Part shown: in pieces, positions 45,201 through 55,338 of the stretch | How the letters are laid out: each line of letters starts with the position of its first letter | How positions within the stretch are numbered: position 1 is the stretch's first letter | Origin: Candidatus Agathobaculum intestinipullorum | GTDB lineage: Bacteria; Bacillota; Clostridia; Oscillospirales; Butyricicoccaceae | Length of the DNA: 64,000 nucleotides | Assembly: GCA_019117485.1 (NCBI GenBank) | Contig: DWZQ01000015.1 | Location: 1-64,000 of the forward strand | Reading direction: 5' to 3' | Made by a program: the position numbers and the translations under genes | Notes under the pieces: model-generated | The model's input: the letters and a program-made list of their open reading frames with translations, nothing else | Database searches by the model: none | What the model was told of the DNA's origin: nothing

Positions 45201-46857
45201 ATTCAGTTTTCGGAAAGCGCAGCGTAATCGCAGTACCCTCCCCGAGCGCGCTTTGCAGGTCTATCTGCGCATGGTGCAACGCCGCGCCATGCTTGACAAT
45301 CGACAACCCCAATCCCGTGCCGCCGCTTGCGCGGCTGTGGCTTTTGTCGACGCGGTAGAACCGCTCAAACACACGCTGCTGGTCGGCAGGCGCGATACCG
45401 ATGCCCGTGTCGGACACACGCACAAACGGTGCGCCGTTTTCCGTGCCAGTTTCGAGCGTCACGCTGCCCTGCGGTCGGTTGTAGGTAATCGCGTTATCCG
45501 CGAGGTTAAAAACCATTTGCTCCAGCGTGCGGCGCTCACCGGACACCGTAACCGGCGCCCCCTGCACCGACAGCGTGACCTGCTGCTCCGCCGCCTTATG
45601 CGCCAGTCGGTCTCGCACCGTACCGCACAGGCTTGCCAATTCAACCGGCTCAAACGGCAACGGGCTGCCGCCCTCGTCCAACCGCGAAAGACGGATAATG
45701 TCCTCGATCAGTTGCAGCAGGCGCATCGCCTCGGTGCGGATTTTACCCGCAAAACGGCTGACATCCTCCGGCCGCGCGATGCCATTCTCTACGATCTCCG
45801 CATAACCCATGATGCTGGTCAACGGGGTTTTCAGTTCATGGGACACATTCGCGGTAAACTCCTGGCGCTGCCGTTCCGCCTGATCACGTTCGGTGATATC
45901 AACCACAAGCAGCACCGCTGCATGCCCCTGTCCAGTACCCTCGACTGCGTTGGCTGACAGCGCGTACACGCGCCCGTCGCGCTCCATGCGGCCGTGCGTG
46001 CTCTCGCCGCCGAGCGCGGTTTCCACCGCGCGGATATATTCGGCATCGCGGCACAGCGTCAGGTAACTGCCCGCAGCCGTATCCTTTGGAAACAGCTCGC
46101 GCACCGCGCGGTTGGCAAACAGGATTTCCCCCTGCGCGGAAAACAGCACCAGCCCCTCGTCCATACGGGCGGTGATATCGTCAAACTCCACCTGCCGCCG
46201 TTCCAACTCGCGCAATTGCGCTGCAATGCGGCGATTTTGCTTATCCATGCGGTGCAGTAGCGGGGAAAGCTCGTCATAAGCGTCGTTTTTGAGCGGCTCG
46301 TGCAGGTCGAGCGTGACAATCGGTGCGAGGAACACATGCGTCAGCCAGCTCGCGAGCAGCACGGCCACCAGCAAGGCCAGCAGCACAATCAGCACCATCC
46401 ACGGGGAAGCTGTGGATAACGCGCCAAATGCACTGTCCGCAGTCGAGGCCACGCGCAGCACCGTACCGTCATTCAGCCGGACGGCATAGTAGTAGGTCTG
46501 CTCGGCAAGCGTATCGGACAGGCGGCTGGACTCGCCTACGCCGTTTGCAAGCGCATCTGCAATTTCCGGCCGGGCGGCGTGGTTTTCCATCGTGACAGCA
46601 TCGGTCTGGTTGTCATACAGCACTGTGCCGTCCGCCGCAACCAGCGTGATGCGGTCAGCGTACACATGACCAATGCGTCGGAGCTCCTCCTCCCCGCCTT
46701 CGGCCGATGCAACCACAATATAACTGCATTCGTCGCGCAAGCGGTCGCGCAGGTCATGTGTCAGCCCAACATGCACCGCCGCGAGCAGCAAAGAAACGGT
46801 GACCAGCAGCGTGACCAGCGCCGTCAGGAAAATGCTGCTGAAAACGCGCTTTCTCAT
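45199..46857 (-). CDS. phoR: PhoR-like sensor histidine kinase
   Basis: FTANVSHELKTPLTSIMGYAEIVENG; ASGGTGLGLSIVKHGA; linked to pst locus. Confidence 0.9.
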   Translation of the reverse strand: MRKRVFSSIFLTALVTLLVTVSLLLAAVHVGLTHDLRDRLRDECSYIVVASAEGGEEELRRIGHVYADRITLVAADGTVLYDNQTDAVTMENHAARPEIADALANGVGESSRLSDTLAEQTYYYAVRLNDGTVLRVASTADSAFGALSTASPWMVLIVLLALLVAVLLASWLTHVFLAPIVTLDLHEPLKNDAYDELSPLLHRMDKQNRRIAAQLRELERRQVEFDDITARMDEGLVLFSAQGEILFANRAVRELFPKDTAAGSYLTLCRDAEYIRAVETALGGESTHGRMERDGRVYALSANAVEGTGQGHAAVLLVVDITERDQAERQRQEFTANVSHELKTPLTSIMGYAEIVENGIARPEDVSRFAGKIRTEAMRLLQLIEDIIRLSRLDEGGSPLPFEPVELASLCGTVRDRLAHKAAEQQVTLSVQGAPVTVSGERRTLEQMVFNLADNAITYNRPQGSVTLETGTENGAPFVRVSDTGIGIAPADQQRVFERFYRVDKSHSRASGGTGLGLSIVKHGAALHHAQIDLQSALGEGTAITLRFPKTE

Positions 46858-47540
46858 GCATGGCCTCCCATGCGGTAGCCCACGCCGCGCACGGTCTCGA
46901 TACATGCACTGGCCGGGCCCAGCTTGTGGCGCAGCGTGCGGATATGGACATCTACGGTGCGTGTCTCGCTCTCGCTGCCATAGCCCCAGATATTTTCCAG
47001 CAGCACGTCACGCGTCAGCACCGCGCCGCGGTTTTTCATCAGCAGACACAGCAGCTGATATTCCTTCAGCGTCAGCTGCACCTCCTGCCCACCGACAAAC
47101 ACGCTATGCGCGCGCTCGTCGACACAAATATCGCCCACGGCCAGCGGCCGGTCGTCCACGCCCCCCGGCTCGCCCGCCTGCGTGCGGCGCAGCACTGCCC
47201 GGATACGCGCGACCAGTTCCATCATGCCGAACGGCTTGGCGACATAGTCGTCCGCACCGCTGTCCAGTCCGACCACCTTATCGTACTCGGTGTTTTTCGC
47301 GGTCAGCAGGATGACCGGCACCGACGCGGTCGTCTCCTGCGCGCGCAGCCGCCGCAGGATGGCGATGCCATCCTCTCCCGGCAGCATAATATCCAACAGG
47401 ATCAATGTAGGCGCCTCATTTTTGAGCGCGGCAAATAGGGCCTGCCCATCGGCAAAGCCCTTTGCATCCATCCCGGTGTTTTGCAGCGTGTAGACGACCA
47501 GCTCGCGGATTCCGTCGTCATCCTCCACGCAATAGATCAT
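46854..47540 (-). CDS. phoP: PhoB/PhoP-like response regulator
   Basis: MIYCVEDDDGIRELVVYTL; LILLDIMLPGEDG; winged-helix C-terminus. Confidence 0.9.
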   Translation of the reverse strand: MIYCVEDDDGIRELVVYTLQNTGMDAKGFADGQALFAALKNEAPTLILLDIMLPGEDGIAILRRLRAQETTASVPVILLTAKNTEYDKVVGLDSGADDYVAKPFGMMELVARIRAVLRRTQAGEPGGVDDRPLAVGDICVDERAHSVFVGGQEVQLTLKEYQLLCLLMKNRGAVLTRDVLLENIWGYGSESETRTVDVHIRTLRHKLGPASACIETVRGVGYRMGGHA

Positions 47541-47587
47541 GGTGTTTCCTCCTCCAAAACCGCCGGAACAGCCGTCCCCTTGCGGTT

Positions 47588-48231
47588 TTATCGCTCGGTT
47601 TTGTGTGTGCCCGTGATGGAAAACTCCACCCACTCGGCGATGTTGGTCGCATGGTCGCCAATGCGCTCCAGATACTTGGCGATCATCAGCACATCGAGCA
47701 CGCGCTCGCCGTCGCCCGGATTCTGTGCAATCGCCGCAATCAGATCCTGCCGGCACTCAACAAACAGGCAGTCGACCACGTCGTCGTACTCGATGACACT
47801 CCACGCGAGTGTCAGGTCGCGGCGCACAAAGGCGTCCAGACTGTCGGTGACCATCTTGATGGTCGCCTGCGCCATCTGCTCAATGTGCTCGTCGTGGCCG
47901 CAGGCATCGGGTAGCAGCTCCACGATCTCGGCGATATCGCTTGCCTGGTCGCCGATGCGCTCGATATCGGTAATCATTTTGAGCACCGACGAAATCAGCC
48001 GCAGGTCGCTCGCGACCGGCTGCTGCTGCAACAGCAGCTTCAGGCACATCGACTCGATCTCGCGCTCCTTGCGGTCGATCTCATGGTCGATGCGGATAGC
48101 GGCAGCGGCCAACTTAACGTCGCCGCCCAGCAGCGCTTTGACCGCGCTGGCGATCGCATTCTCGCACAGCGCACCCATCGCCACCAGTTCATTATTCAGC
48201 TCAGCGAGCTGGGTATCAAAACGGTTGCGCA

Positions 48232-48232
<1 letters not shown>
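47588..48232 (-). CDS. phoU: Phosphate transport regulator PhoU
   Basis: FDTQLAELNNELVAMGALCENAIASAVKALL; duplicated helical repeat. Confidence 0.95.
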
Positions 48233-48987
<755 letters not shown>

Positions 48988-48999
48988 CGCGTTATTTCC

Positions 49000-49884
49000 T
49001 CACTTTTTGGTCAGCTTCCGGGCAATCAGTGCCGAAAGAGCGTTCATCAGCAGCACGACCACCAGCAGCACCACCGCGGTCGCATAGGCTTCGTTCATGT
49101 GCAGACCCTCGCCGGACAGCACATACATATGGATGGCCAGCGTGCGGCCGGACTGGAACAGGGTCGGAATCTGCGCCATCGTACCCGCGGTGAAAATCAG
49201 CGCCGCAGTCTCGCCGACGATGCGGCCGATGGCAAGGATAATGCCGGACAGGATGCCGGGCATCGCCGCCGGGAGCACAATGCGGAACACTGTGCGCAGA
49301 CGTCCTGCGCCGAGGCCGAACGAGCCTTCGCGGAAGGAATCGGGCACTGCCATGAGTGCTTCCTCCGCTGTGCGCATGATGAGCGGCAGGATCATGATTG
49401 CCAGCGTCATCGCGCCCGAGAGCAGCGAGTAGTTCCACTTCAGCCGCGTAACAAAGAACAGCATGCCGAACAGGCCGTACACGATCGACGGGATACCGGA
49501 CAGTGTTTCGGTCGTGATGCGGATGATACCGACCAGCTTATTGCCGCGCGCGGCATATTCGTTCAGGTAAATCGCCGTGAACAGCCCCAGCGGCACCGCG
49601 AGCAACAGCGCCAGCAGCGTCATCTGCACGGTGGTGATGATCGCAGGCATCATGGATACGTTATCGGAATTGTACGTCCACGCAAAGAGCGAGGGCTTGA
49701 GATGCGGGATGCCGCGAATCAGGATGTATGCAATCAGGAACAGCAGCACGGCAAATGTCAGCGTAGCCGCACCGTATACCAAGCCCTTTTGCAGTTTGGC
49801 GCGGCGGCGGCCATAAACGCGCGGCTTTGCATCTTTTTTTGCCGCAGCGCGCTTGCCGGTCGCGGCAGTCGTTTCGCCGGTCAT
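49000..49884 (-). CDS. pstA: Phosphate ABC transporter permease PstA
   Basis: YLNEYAARGNKLVGIIRITTETLSGIPSIVYGLFGMLFFV. Confidence 0.96.
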   Translation of the reverse strand: MTGETTAATGKRAAAKKDAKPRVYGRRRAKLQKGLVYGAATLTFAVLLFLIAYILIRGIPHLKPSLFAWTYNSDNVSMMPAIITTVQMTLLALLLAVPLGLFTAIYLNEYAARGNKLVGIIRITTETLSGIPSIVYGLFGMLFFVTRLKWNYSLLSGAMTLAIMILPLIMRTAEEALMAVPDSFREGSFGLGAGRLRTVFRIVLPAAMPGILSGIILAIGRIVGETAALIFTAGTMAQIPTLFQSGRTLAIHMYVLSGEGLHMNEAYATAVVLLVVVLLMNALSALIARKLTKK

Positions 49885-50780
49885 GCGTCTTTCCTCCTTT
49901 TGAGCACAGAAAACGTCAGGTTAATGAGCAGGATGAACACGAACAGCACCACGCCCGTGGCGATGAGCGCCTCGCGGTGCAGGCCGGAGGCATAGCCCAT
50001 CTCCTGCACGATGTTCGCAGTCAGGGTGCGGATGCCGGCGAGCATGTTGCCGGTCAGGCGCGGCTGGTTACCTGCGACCATAATCACCGCCATCGTCTCA
50101 CCGACGGCGCGGCCGATGCCGAGCACAATGCCTGCCAGCACGCCGGACTTAGCGGCCGGCAGCATAACGGTGAACACCGCGCGCTCATGCGCCGCGCCCA
50201 TGGCGACCGCGCCTTCGTAGTACGCATTCGGCACTGCGCGCAGCGCCGCCTCGGACACACCGATGATGGTCGGCAAAATCATGATGCCCAGCAGGATAGA
50301 CGCCGCCAGGATGGACGAACCGGAGATATCCTCGCCAAACAGCGCCGCCACATTGCGAACCGCCGGCACGATGACCACCATGCCGAAAAAGCCGTATACG
50401 ATCGACGGGATGCCGGCCAGCAGCTCGGTGCAGGGCTTGAGCAGTCCATAGATCCGCTTGGGACAGTAGAACGCCATGAAGATGGCTGTCAGCAGGCCGA
50501 TCGGTACGCCGATAATGATCGCGCCCGCCGTGATGTAAATGCTGCCGACGATCATCGGCAGGATGCCGTAAATATCGTTACCCGGTTTCCACGTCGTACC
50601 GGTCAGGAAATCCAAAACGCCAATCTCCCGGATCGCGGGCAGGCCGTTTGCAAACAGGAAAACGCAGATCAGCGCAACTGCCAGAATGGACGCCAACGCG
50701 CACACCAGAAACACGCCGTGCATCACCGTTTCCAGCAGGTTTTTCATGCCGCCCGTGCGTCGGGCCGCGGATTCATTCAT
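49881..50780 (-). CDS. pstC: Phosphate ABC transporter permease PstC
   Basis: CTELLAGIPSIVYGFFGMVVIVP; AVGETMAVIMVAGN. Confidence 0.96.
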   Translation of the reverse strand: MNESAARRTGGMKNLLETVMHGVFLVCALASILAVALICVFLFANGLPAIREIGVLDFLTGTTWKPGNDIYGILPMIVGSIYITAGAIIIGVPIGLLTAIFMAFYCPKRIYGLLKPCTELLAGIPSIVYGFFGMVVIVPAVRNVAALFGEDISGSSILAASILLGIMILPTIIGVSEAALRAVPNAYYEGAVAMGAAHERAVFTVMLPAAKSGVLAGIVLGIGRAVGETMAVIMVAGNQPRLTGNMLAGIRTLTANIVQEMGYASGLHREALIATGVVLFVFILLINLTFSVLKRRKDA

Positions 50781-50848
50781 GATTTTTCACCCCATAGCAG
50801 CGGGAAAGGGCGAAACCCATTCCGCCCTGTCTCCCTGTTCCGTTTTCG

Positions 50849-51742
50849 TTACGCGACGTCCGCCCAGTCGGTGGTTTCGCCGACGTAGATGCTCTTAATC
50901 TGATCCATCGTCAGGTTGGTAACCGTGTTCTCCGGGTTAACAACAACCGCGATGCCGTCCAGCGCAATGGCCGTGCCGGTCAGCTCTGCCTTTTCCTCGT
51001 CCTTCAGCTCACGCGACGCCATGCCAATAGCAAAGGTGCCGTCCATCGCGCCGGTCATGCCCGAGGTGGAGTCCGAAGTCTGGAGTTCGATCTTCGCCTT
51101 GGGGTTAGCCGCCTGATATGCTTCGATCAGCTTTTCCATCACCGGGGAAACCGAGGACGAACCGCCAACCGCGATCTGACCCTCCGAGCCATCGGTCGTG
51201 AAGGCTTCCGCCTCGTCGTTTACCTTGATGTAGCCTTCTTCCTCAACGATTGCCTGACCGTCTGCGCTCATGATGAAGTTGATGAAATCCTTCGCAACGC
51301 CGGTCGGCTCGCCCTTGGTGGCAATGTTGAACGGACGGGACAGCTTGTAGTCGCCGCTCTTAACCGTATCAACCGTGGCATCCACACCGTCTACCTGAAT
51401 CGCCTTCACCGTATCGTTCAGCGAACCGAGCGAAACATAACCGATCGCCTTGGCGTTGCCTGCTACGCTCGTCAGCACAACGTCGGTCTTGTTGGCGATT
51501 TCCGCCTCGACCGTGGTGTTATCACCGTTATCGTCCTCAACACCGGTCAGCTCAACAAACGCGCTGCGCGTGCCGGAGCCATCCTCACGGGAAATGACCG
51601 TGATCGCGCCGCCTGCACCAGAGGTGCTGCCGTCCGCCGCGCCTTCGTCGCCTGCACCGTAGGAATCATTCGTACCGCCGCAGCCAGCCAGCGCACCGCA
51701 CAGCATCAGGCCTGCCAGCAGCAGGGAAACACTCTTTTTCAT
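50849..51742 (-). CDS. pstS: Phosphate-binding lipoprotein PstS, circularly permuted domain order
   Basis: Lipobox ALAGCGG; ITVISREDGSGTRSAFVEL precedes AVGGSSSVSPVMEKLIEAY. Confidence 0.93.
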   Translation of the reverse strand: MKKSVSLLLAGLMLCGALAGCGGTNDSYGAGDEGAADGSTSGAGGAITVISREDGSGTRSAFVELTGVEDDNGDNTTVEAEIANKTDVVLTSVAGNAKAIGYVSLGSLNDTVKAIQVDGVDATVDTVKSGDYKLSRPFNIATKGEPTGVAKDFINFIMSADGQAIVEEEGYIKVNDEAEAFTTDGSEGQIAVGGSSSVSPVMEKLIEAYQAANPKAKIELQTSDSTSGMTGAMDGTFAIGMASRELKDEEKAELTGTAIALDGIAVVVNPENTVTNLTMDQIKSIYVGETTDWADVA

Positions 51743-51794
51743 AATGTAGATTTCTCCTTTGCAATTTTGATCTTGTTTGTTTACAAGAACATAT

Positions 51795-51864
51795 TACAAA
51801 CCCAATGTAAAATCCAAAAGCCGCGCTATGTAAAATGCGCGTTAAGCCCATTCTCTTGTGTAAA
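51795..51864 (-). promoter_or_regulatory. Candidate PhoP box cluster upstream of pstS
   Basis: Minus strand TTTACA ... TTAACG-N5-TTTACA ... TTTACA-N5-TTTGTA. Confidence 0.6.
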
Positions 51865-51876
51865 ATGCGCAAAAAA

Positions 51877-51920
51877 GGGCGGCAAAGCATACGCTTTGCC
51901 GCCCTTTTGACGGAAATCAT
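51877..51920. terminator. Intrinsic terminator
   Basis: aaaagggcggcaaagcatacgctttgccgccctttt. Confidence 0.85.
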
Positions 51921-53539
51921 TATTTTTTCCGAACAAAGATACAACGCTTTTTACGGAAATAACCCAGATAGAGCACCGCCGCCGCCATCGACCAGAAATA
52001 GGCCATCATATACGGCACTTCGAAAATATTTTCGAAATAGCAGTGCACCAGCACGCCGCACATCCCCGCGAACATGGATACCGCCAGCACGCGCGTGCGG
52101 TCGGATTCGTTGTAGCCTGTCCTCCCAATGGAGCGCAGGCACCACAGCGCCATGCCGATGAGCAGGATGATGAAGAAAATCAAACCAACATACCCCATCT
52201 CGACCAGCGTCTTGAGATAGTAGTTATCCATATAGAAATACTCGAAGGTTTCGGTTTCCTCGATGATCTTGTTCTGCATCGCCACTGCACCGCCGAACCG
52301 CCCAAGGCCGAAGCCCAAAACCGGGTTGGAGGTGTGCAGCAGCTCAAGGCCAGTCTCCCACCGCACCATGCGGCCCGCGCGCTGGCTGGCCTCCATATAA
52401 TCGGCGGTGAACATATAGGTGATGCGGGTTGCAATCGACGGGATGGCAAGCAGCGCGCCCGCACCGGCCACACCCATCAGCGCAATCAGGCGGCGGTCGA
52501 GGAAGATCGCAAACACAACAACCGCAACCGCAAGGCCGCCCCATGCGCCCTTGGAAAAGGTAAAGATACAGCACAGGCACATCATACCGGTCACGCCGAC
52601 GGCCAGCACCTTGATCCACATTTTCTTGCAGTAGTACGCCAGCCCCGCCGCCATCGGCGCAAACAGCACCAGCAGGCTGCCCATGATGTTCGGGCTGCCG
52701 GTCAGCGAATAGACGCGTGTGCGCACGCTCTCCTCGGTCTGGGAGACCCAGCCCGCCGGGATGGGCGCGGCAATGATATACTGGTAAATGCCGTGCAGCG
52801 CAATCGCCACCGCCATGACCAGCAGCGCACCGTAAAAGATGGCAAAATCGCGGTCATCCTCGATCAGACGGGTGACAAGGAAAAACCAGAACAGGTACTG
52901 CACCACCGCGCGATATCCGTCCAGCGCAATCGACGGGTAGGGCGACACCGCGCACATCAGGAAAAATCCCACGCCGATGAACAACAGCAGATAGGCATCG
53001 ACCGGCGTTGCGCGCGACTGGATGGGCGCGCGCCTCATCGCGGTATGCCATAGGATATAGGCGAACGCCGCAAGCATCAGACACTCGTCCCACACCGAAC
53101 CGACAAAACCAGGCAAATACCCCTTGGTCATAGATAGCCACCGAATAAGCACGTCCAACGGCAAATACATCGCCAGACATACCAGCAGCAGACCGCGCAC
53201 GCCGAAAAACCGGAACACCCGGCCGACAATGCCGCCGCCGAGGAAGGTCGAAACCGGACTCCAAATGGCCAAACAGACGCGGTAAATCAGGCTGTTCGCC
53301 GCCGCGTCACCCAAGCGCTCCACCAAACGCCGCAGCGCGGCGACCGCACGCGCGTAGCCACTGTTGGCCGCGGTGCAAATGGGAGCAGCGCAAAAGCCGT
53401 CCCAGATGCGGCGGAAGCGCGAATCCGGGTAGGCTGCGGCGATACGCCGGAAAAAACCTGCAATCGCGCCCTCGTGGTACCACGCGCGCAGGCAGAGCAG
53501 CGCCCGCACGAGCAGGCTGTTTTCAAACATCGCTTTCAT
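51920..53539 (-). CDS. O-antigen ligase/Wzy-like polytopic membrane protein
   Basis: Many TM segments; NPVLGFGLGRFGGAVAMQN loop; GSPNIMGSLLVLFAP. Confidence 0.85.
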   Translation of the reverse strand: MKAMFENSLLVRALLCLRAWYHEGAIAGFFRRIAAAYPDSRFRRIWDGFCAAPICTAANSGYARAVAALRRLVERLGDAAANSLIYRVCLAIWSPVSTFLGGGIVGRVFRFFGVRGLLLVCLAMYLPLDVLIRWLSMTKGYLPGFVGSVWDECLMLAAFAYILWHTAMRRAPIQSRATPVDAYLLLFIGVGFFLMCAVSPYPSIALDGYRAVVQYLFWFFLVTRLIEDDRDFAIFYGALLVMAVAIALHGIYQYIIAAPIPAGWVSQTEESVRTRVYSLTGSPNIMGSLLVLFAPMAAGLAYYCKKMWIKVLAVGVTGMMCLCCIFTFSKGAWGGLAVAVVVFAIFLDRRLIALMGVAGAGALLAIPSIATRITYMFTADYMEASQRAGRMVRWETGLELLHTSNPVLGFGLGRFGGAVAMQNKIIEETETFEYFYMDNYYLKTLVEMGYVGLIFFIILLIGMALWCLRSIGRTGYNESDRTRVLAVSMFAGMCGVLVHCYFENIFEVPYMMAYFWSMAAAVLYLGYFRKKRCIFVRKK

Positions 53540-53544
53540 AGGCC

Positions 53545-54048
53545 TTACTCGCCGATCTGTACCGAATCAATGTTGCCGGTCGTTTCGAAGTCATTGGTCT
53601 TGACGATCATCGTGCGGCCCGCGCGAATCTCCTGCGTGCCGATAGACGGTGCAGCCGTACCCTCCGGCACCGTGGTTTCGATCGTGAAGATGATGTCCTT
53701 CTTGCTCGGGTCCAGCGCGTCGACGATACGGCCGTCCGCCGTCGTTACCTGCTGGACATAGTCCTCAATCTTCACATCGGTGATGGTCGCGGTGGTGTAC
53801 GAGCTGCCGCTGACAATCTGCTTGCCAACCTGGTCATTGCGCTCAATCTCAGCCACAAGGAAAGGCGTTGCGCCGCGCACGCGCACAATTGCCGTCATCG
53901 GCATCTGCTTGGCCGTTGCGTCGGCAATCTGCGGCGCGAACAGCTTATAACCCACGCCCACGGCGACGGCAATCACAGCCAGCAGCACCAGCAGGTCGAC
54001 GATGTTGACCACGCCGAACAGCTTGCCTTTTTCATTGATGATTTTCAT
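53545..54048 (-). CDS. DUF4330-type single-pass membrane protein
   Basis: KGKLFGVVNIVDLLVLLAVIAVAVGVGYKLF. Confidence 0.8.
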   Translation of the reverse strand: MKIINEKGKLFGVVNIVDLLVLLAVIAVAVGVGYKLFAPQIADATAKQMPMTAIVRVRGATPFLVAEIERNDQVGKQIVSGSSYTTATITDVKIEDYVQQVTTADGRIVDALDPSKKDIIFTIETTVPEGTAAPSIGTQEIRAGRTMIVKTNDFETTGNIDSVQIGE

Positions 54049-54145
54049 ATTTATCCTCCGTTGATGGTTTTCGGCCGGGGCTTGCCGCGTGGGAAGCCGC
54101 CGCATGATAGATGATTATACCACAGCGGCCGGTACGCTTCAAGGC

Positions 54146-54358
54146 TTATCCCGCCAATTCCTGCCACCAATCGACCAGTTTACAGCGAAATTCCACCTTT
54201 TCGCAATCTTCCTTTTGCGCAACCGTCTCATCGCACGCCACCGAAAACGCCGTGCACCACCATGCCGCCTTGGGCGGCAACGGCGCACACGCGCCGGCCA
54301 ACAACACGCTGCATGCGGTCACAACCGCGACCGCCGTCCGTTTTGCCTGATCTCCCAT
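54146..54358 (-). CDS. Small secreted Cys-rich protein (signal peptide plus about 45 aa)
   Basis: MGDQAKRTAVAVVTACSVLLAGACAPLPPKAAWWCTAFSVACDETVAQKEDCEKVEFRCKLVDWWQELAG; start abuts ispE terminator. Confidence 0.5.
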   Translation of the reverse strand: MGDQAKRTAVAVVTACSVLLAGACAPLPPKAAWWCTAFSVACDETVAQKEDCEKVEFRCKLVDWWQELAG

Positions 54359-54370
54359 AAAAAACACCGC

Positions 54371-54412
54371 CTTCCGTAACTGGTGTCCCCAGTATGCCCG
54401 GAAGGCGGCAGC
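54371..54412 (-). terminator. Intrinsic terminator of ispE (minus strand)
   Basis: Minus strand CCGCCTTCCG ... CGGAAGGCGG TGTTTTTT. Confidence 0.75.
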
Positions 54413-54422
54413 AATATACAGT

Positions 54423-55325
54423 TTATCCCACGATTTCGGTCAGGAACGTATCGGCGAAGCGGTGGGACAGCATTTTCGCCGCGGTCTTGGCGCGCCCCTC
54501 GTCGGCAAACAGGCCGAACACGGTCGGCCCCGAGCCGCTCATCAGCGTGCCGTCCGCGCCGTTTTCGGCCAAAAACGCCTTGATCTCGCCTACCTGACGG
54601 CGTTTGGCCACAATCACGTCCTCCATTACGTTGGACAGGCGGCTGCAAATCCCCGCGAAGTCCCCCTGCTCAATCGCGCGCAACATGCCCTGCGTATCCG
54701 GCCGGTCCTTCAGCTCAATCGCGTCGATGGCTGTGTACACCTCCTTGGTGAACACGGCAAACGGCGGCTTGCACAGCACGACCCAGCAATGCGGCATGGG
54801 TTTGAGTGCGGTCAGCTGCTCGCCAATGCCCTCGGCCAGCATCGTGCCGCCGCGCAGGCAATACGGGATGTCCGCCCCCAGCTTCAGCCCCATTTCGCAC
54901 AGTTCGTCATCGGACAGACCGGTCTCATGCAGCGTGTTCAGACCGCGCAACACTGCCGCCGCGTCGGTTGACCCACCGGCCAGCCCTGCCGCGATCGGGA
55001 TACGCTTTTCGATGTGGATTTCGCAGGTCTCCAGCAGTGTACCCGTGTGCGCATAGAACAACTCTGCCGCACGGTATGCGAGATTGCTCTCATCCAGCGG
55101 CAAATAGGGCAGGTTACAGCTCAAGAGGATGCCGCGCGGCTTTTTTTCGCCATGCGTCACCACAATGTTGATATCATCGTGCAGCCCGACCGACTGCATC
55201 ACCATCTGCACCGTGTGGTATCCGTCCTCGCGGCGGCCTGTCACATCCAGCGTCAGGTTGATCTTGGCGCGTGCCTCCACCGTGGTTTCGGCCTGCGTGA
55301 TTTCCGTTTTGTTCGTAAAAAACAT
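54423..55325 (-). CDS. ispE: 4-diphosphocytidyl-2-C-methyl-D-erythritol kinase
   Basis: ARAKINLTLDVTGRREDGYHTVQMVMQSV; IPIAAGLAGGSTDAAAVL; MSGSGPTVFGLF. Confidence 0.96.
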   Translation of the reverse strand: MFFTNKTEITQAETTVEARAKINLTLDVTGRREDGYHTVQMVMQSVGLHDDINIVVTHGEKKPRGILLSCNLPYLPLDESNLAYRAAELFYAHTGTLLETCEIHIEKRIPIAAGLAGGSTDAAAVLRGLNTLHETGLSDDELCEMGLKLGADIPYCLRGGTMLAEGIGEQLTALKPMPHCWVVLCKPPFAVFTKEVYTAIDAIELKDRPDTQGMLRAIEQGDFAGICSRLSNVMEDVIVAKRRQVGEIKAFLAENGADGTLMSGSGPTVFGLFADEGRAKTAAKMLSHRFADTFLTEIVG

Positions 55326-55338
55326 GGCTTCTCCCTGC

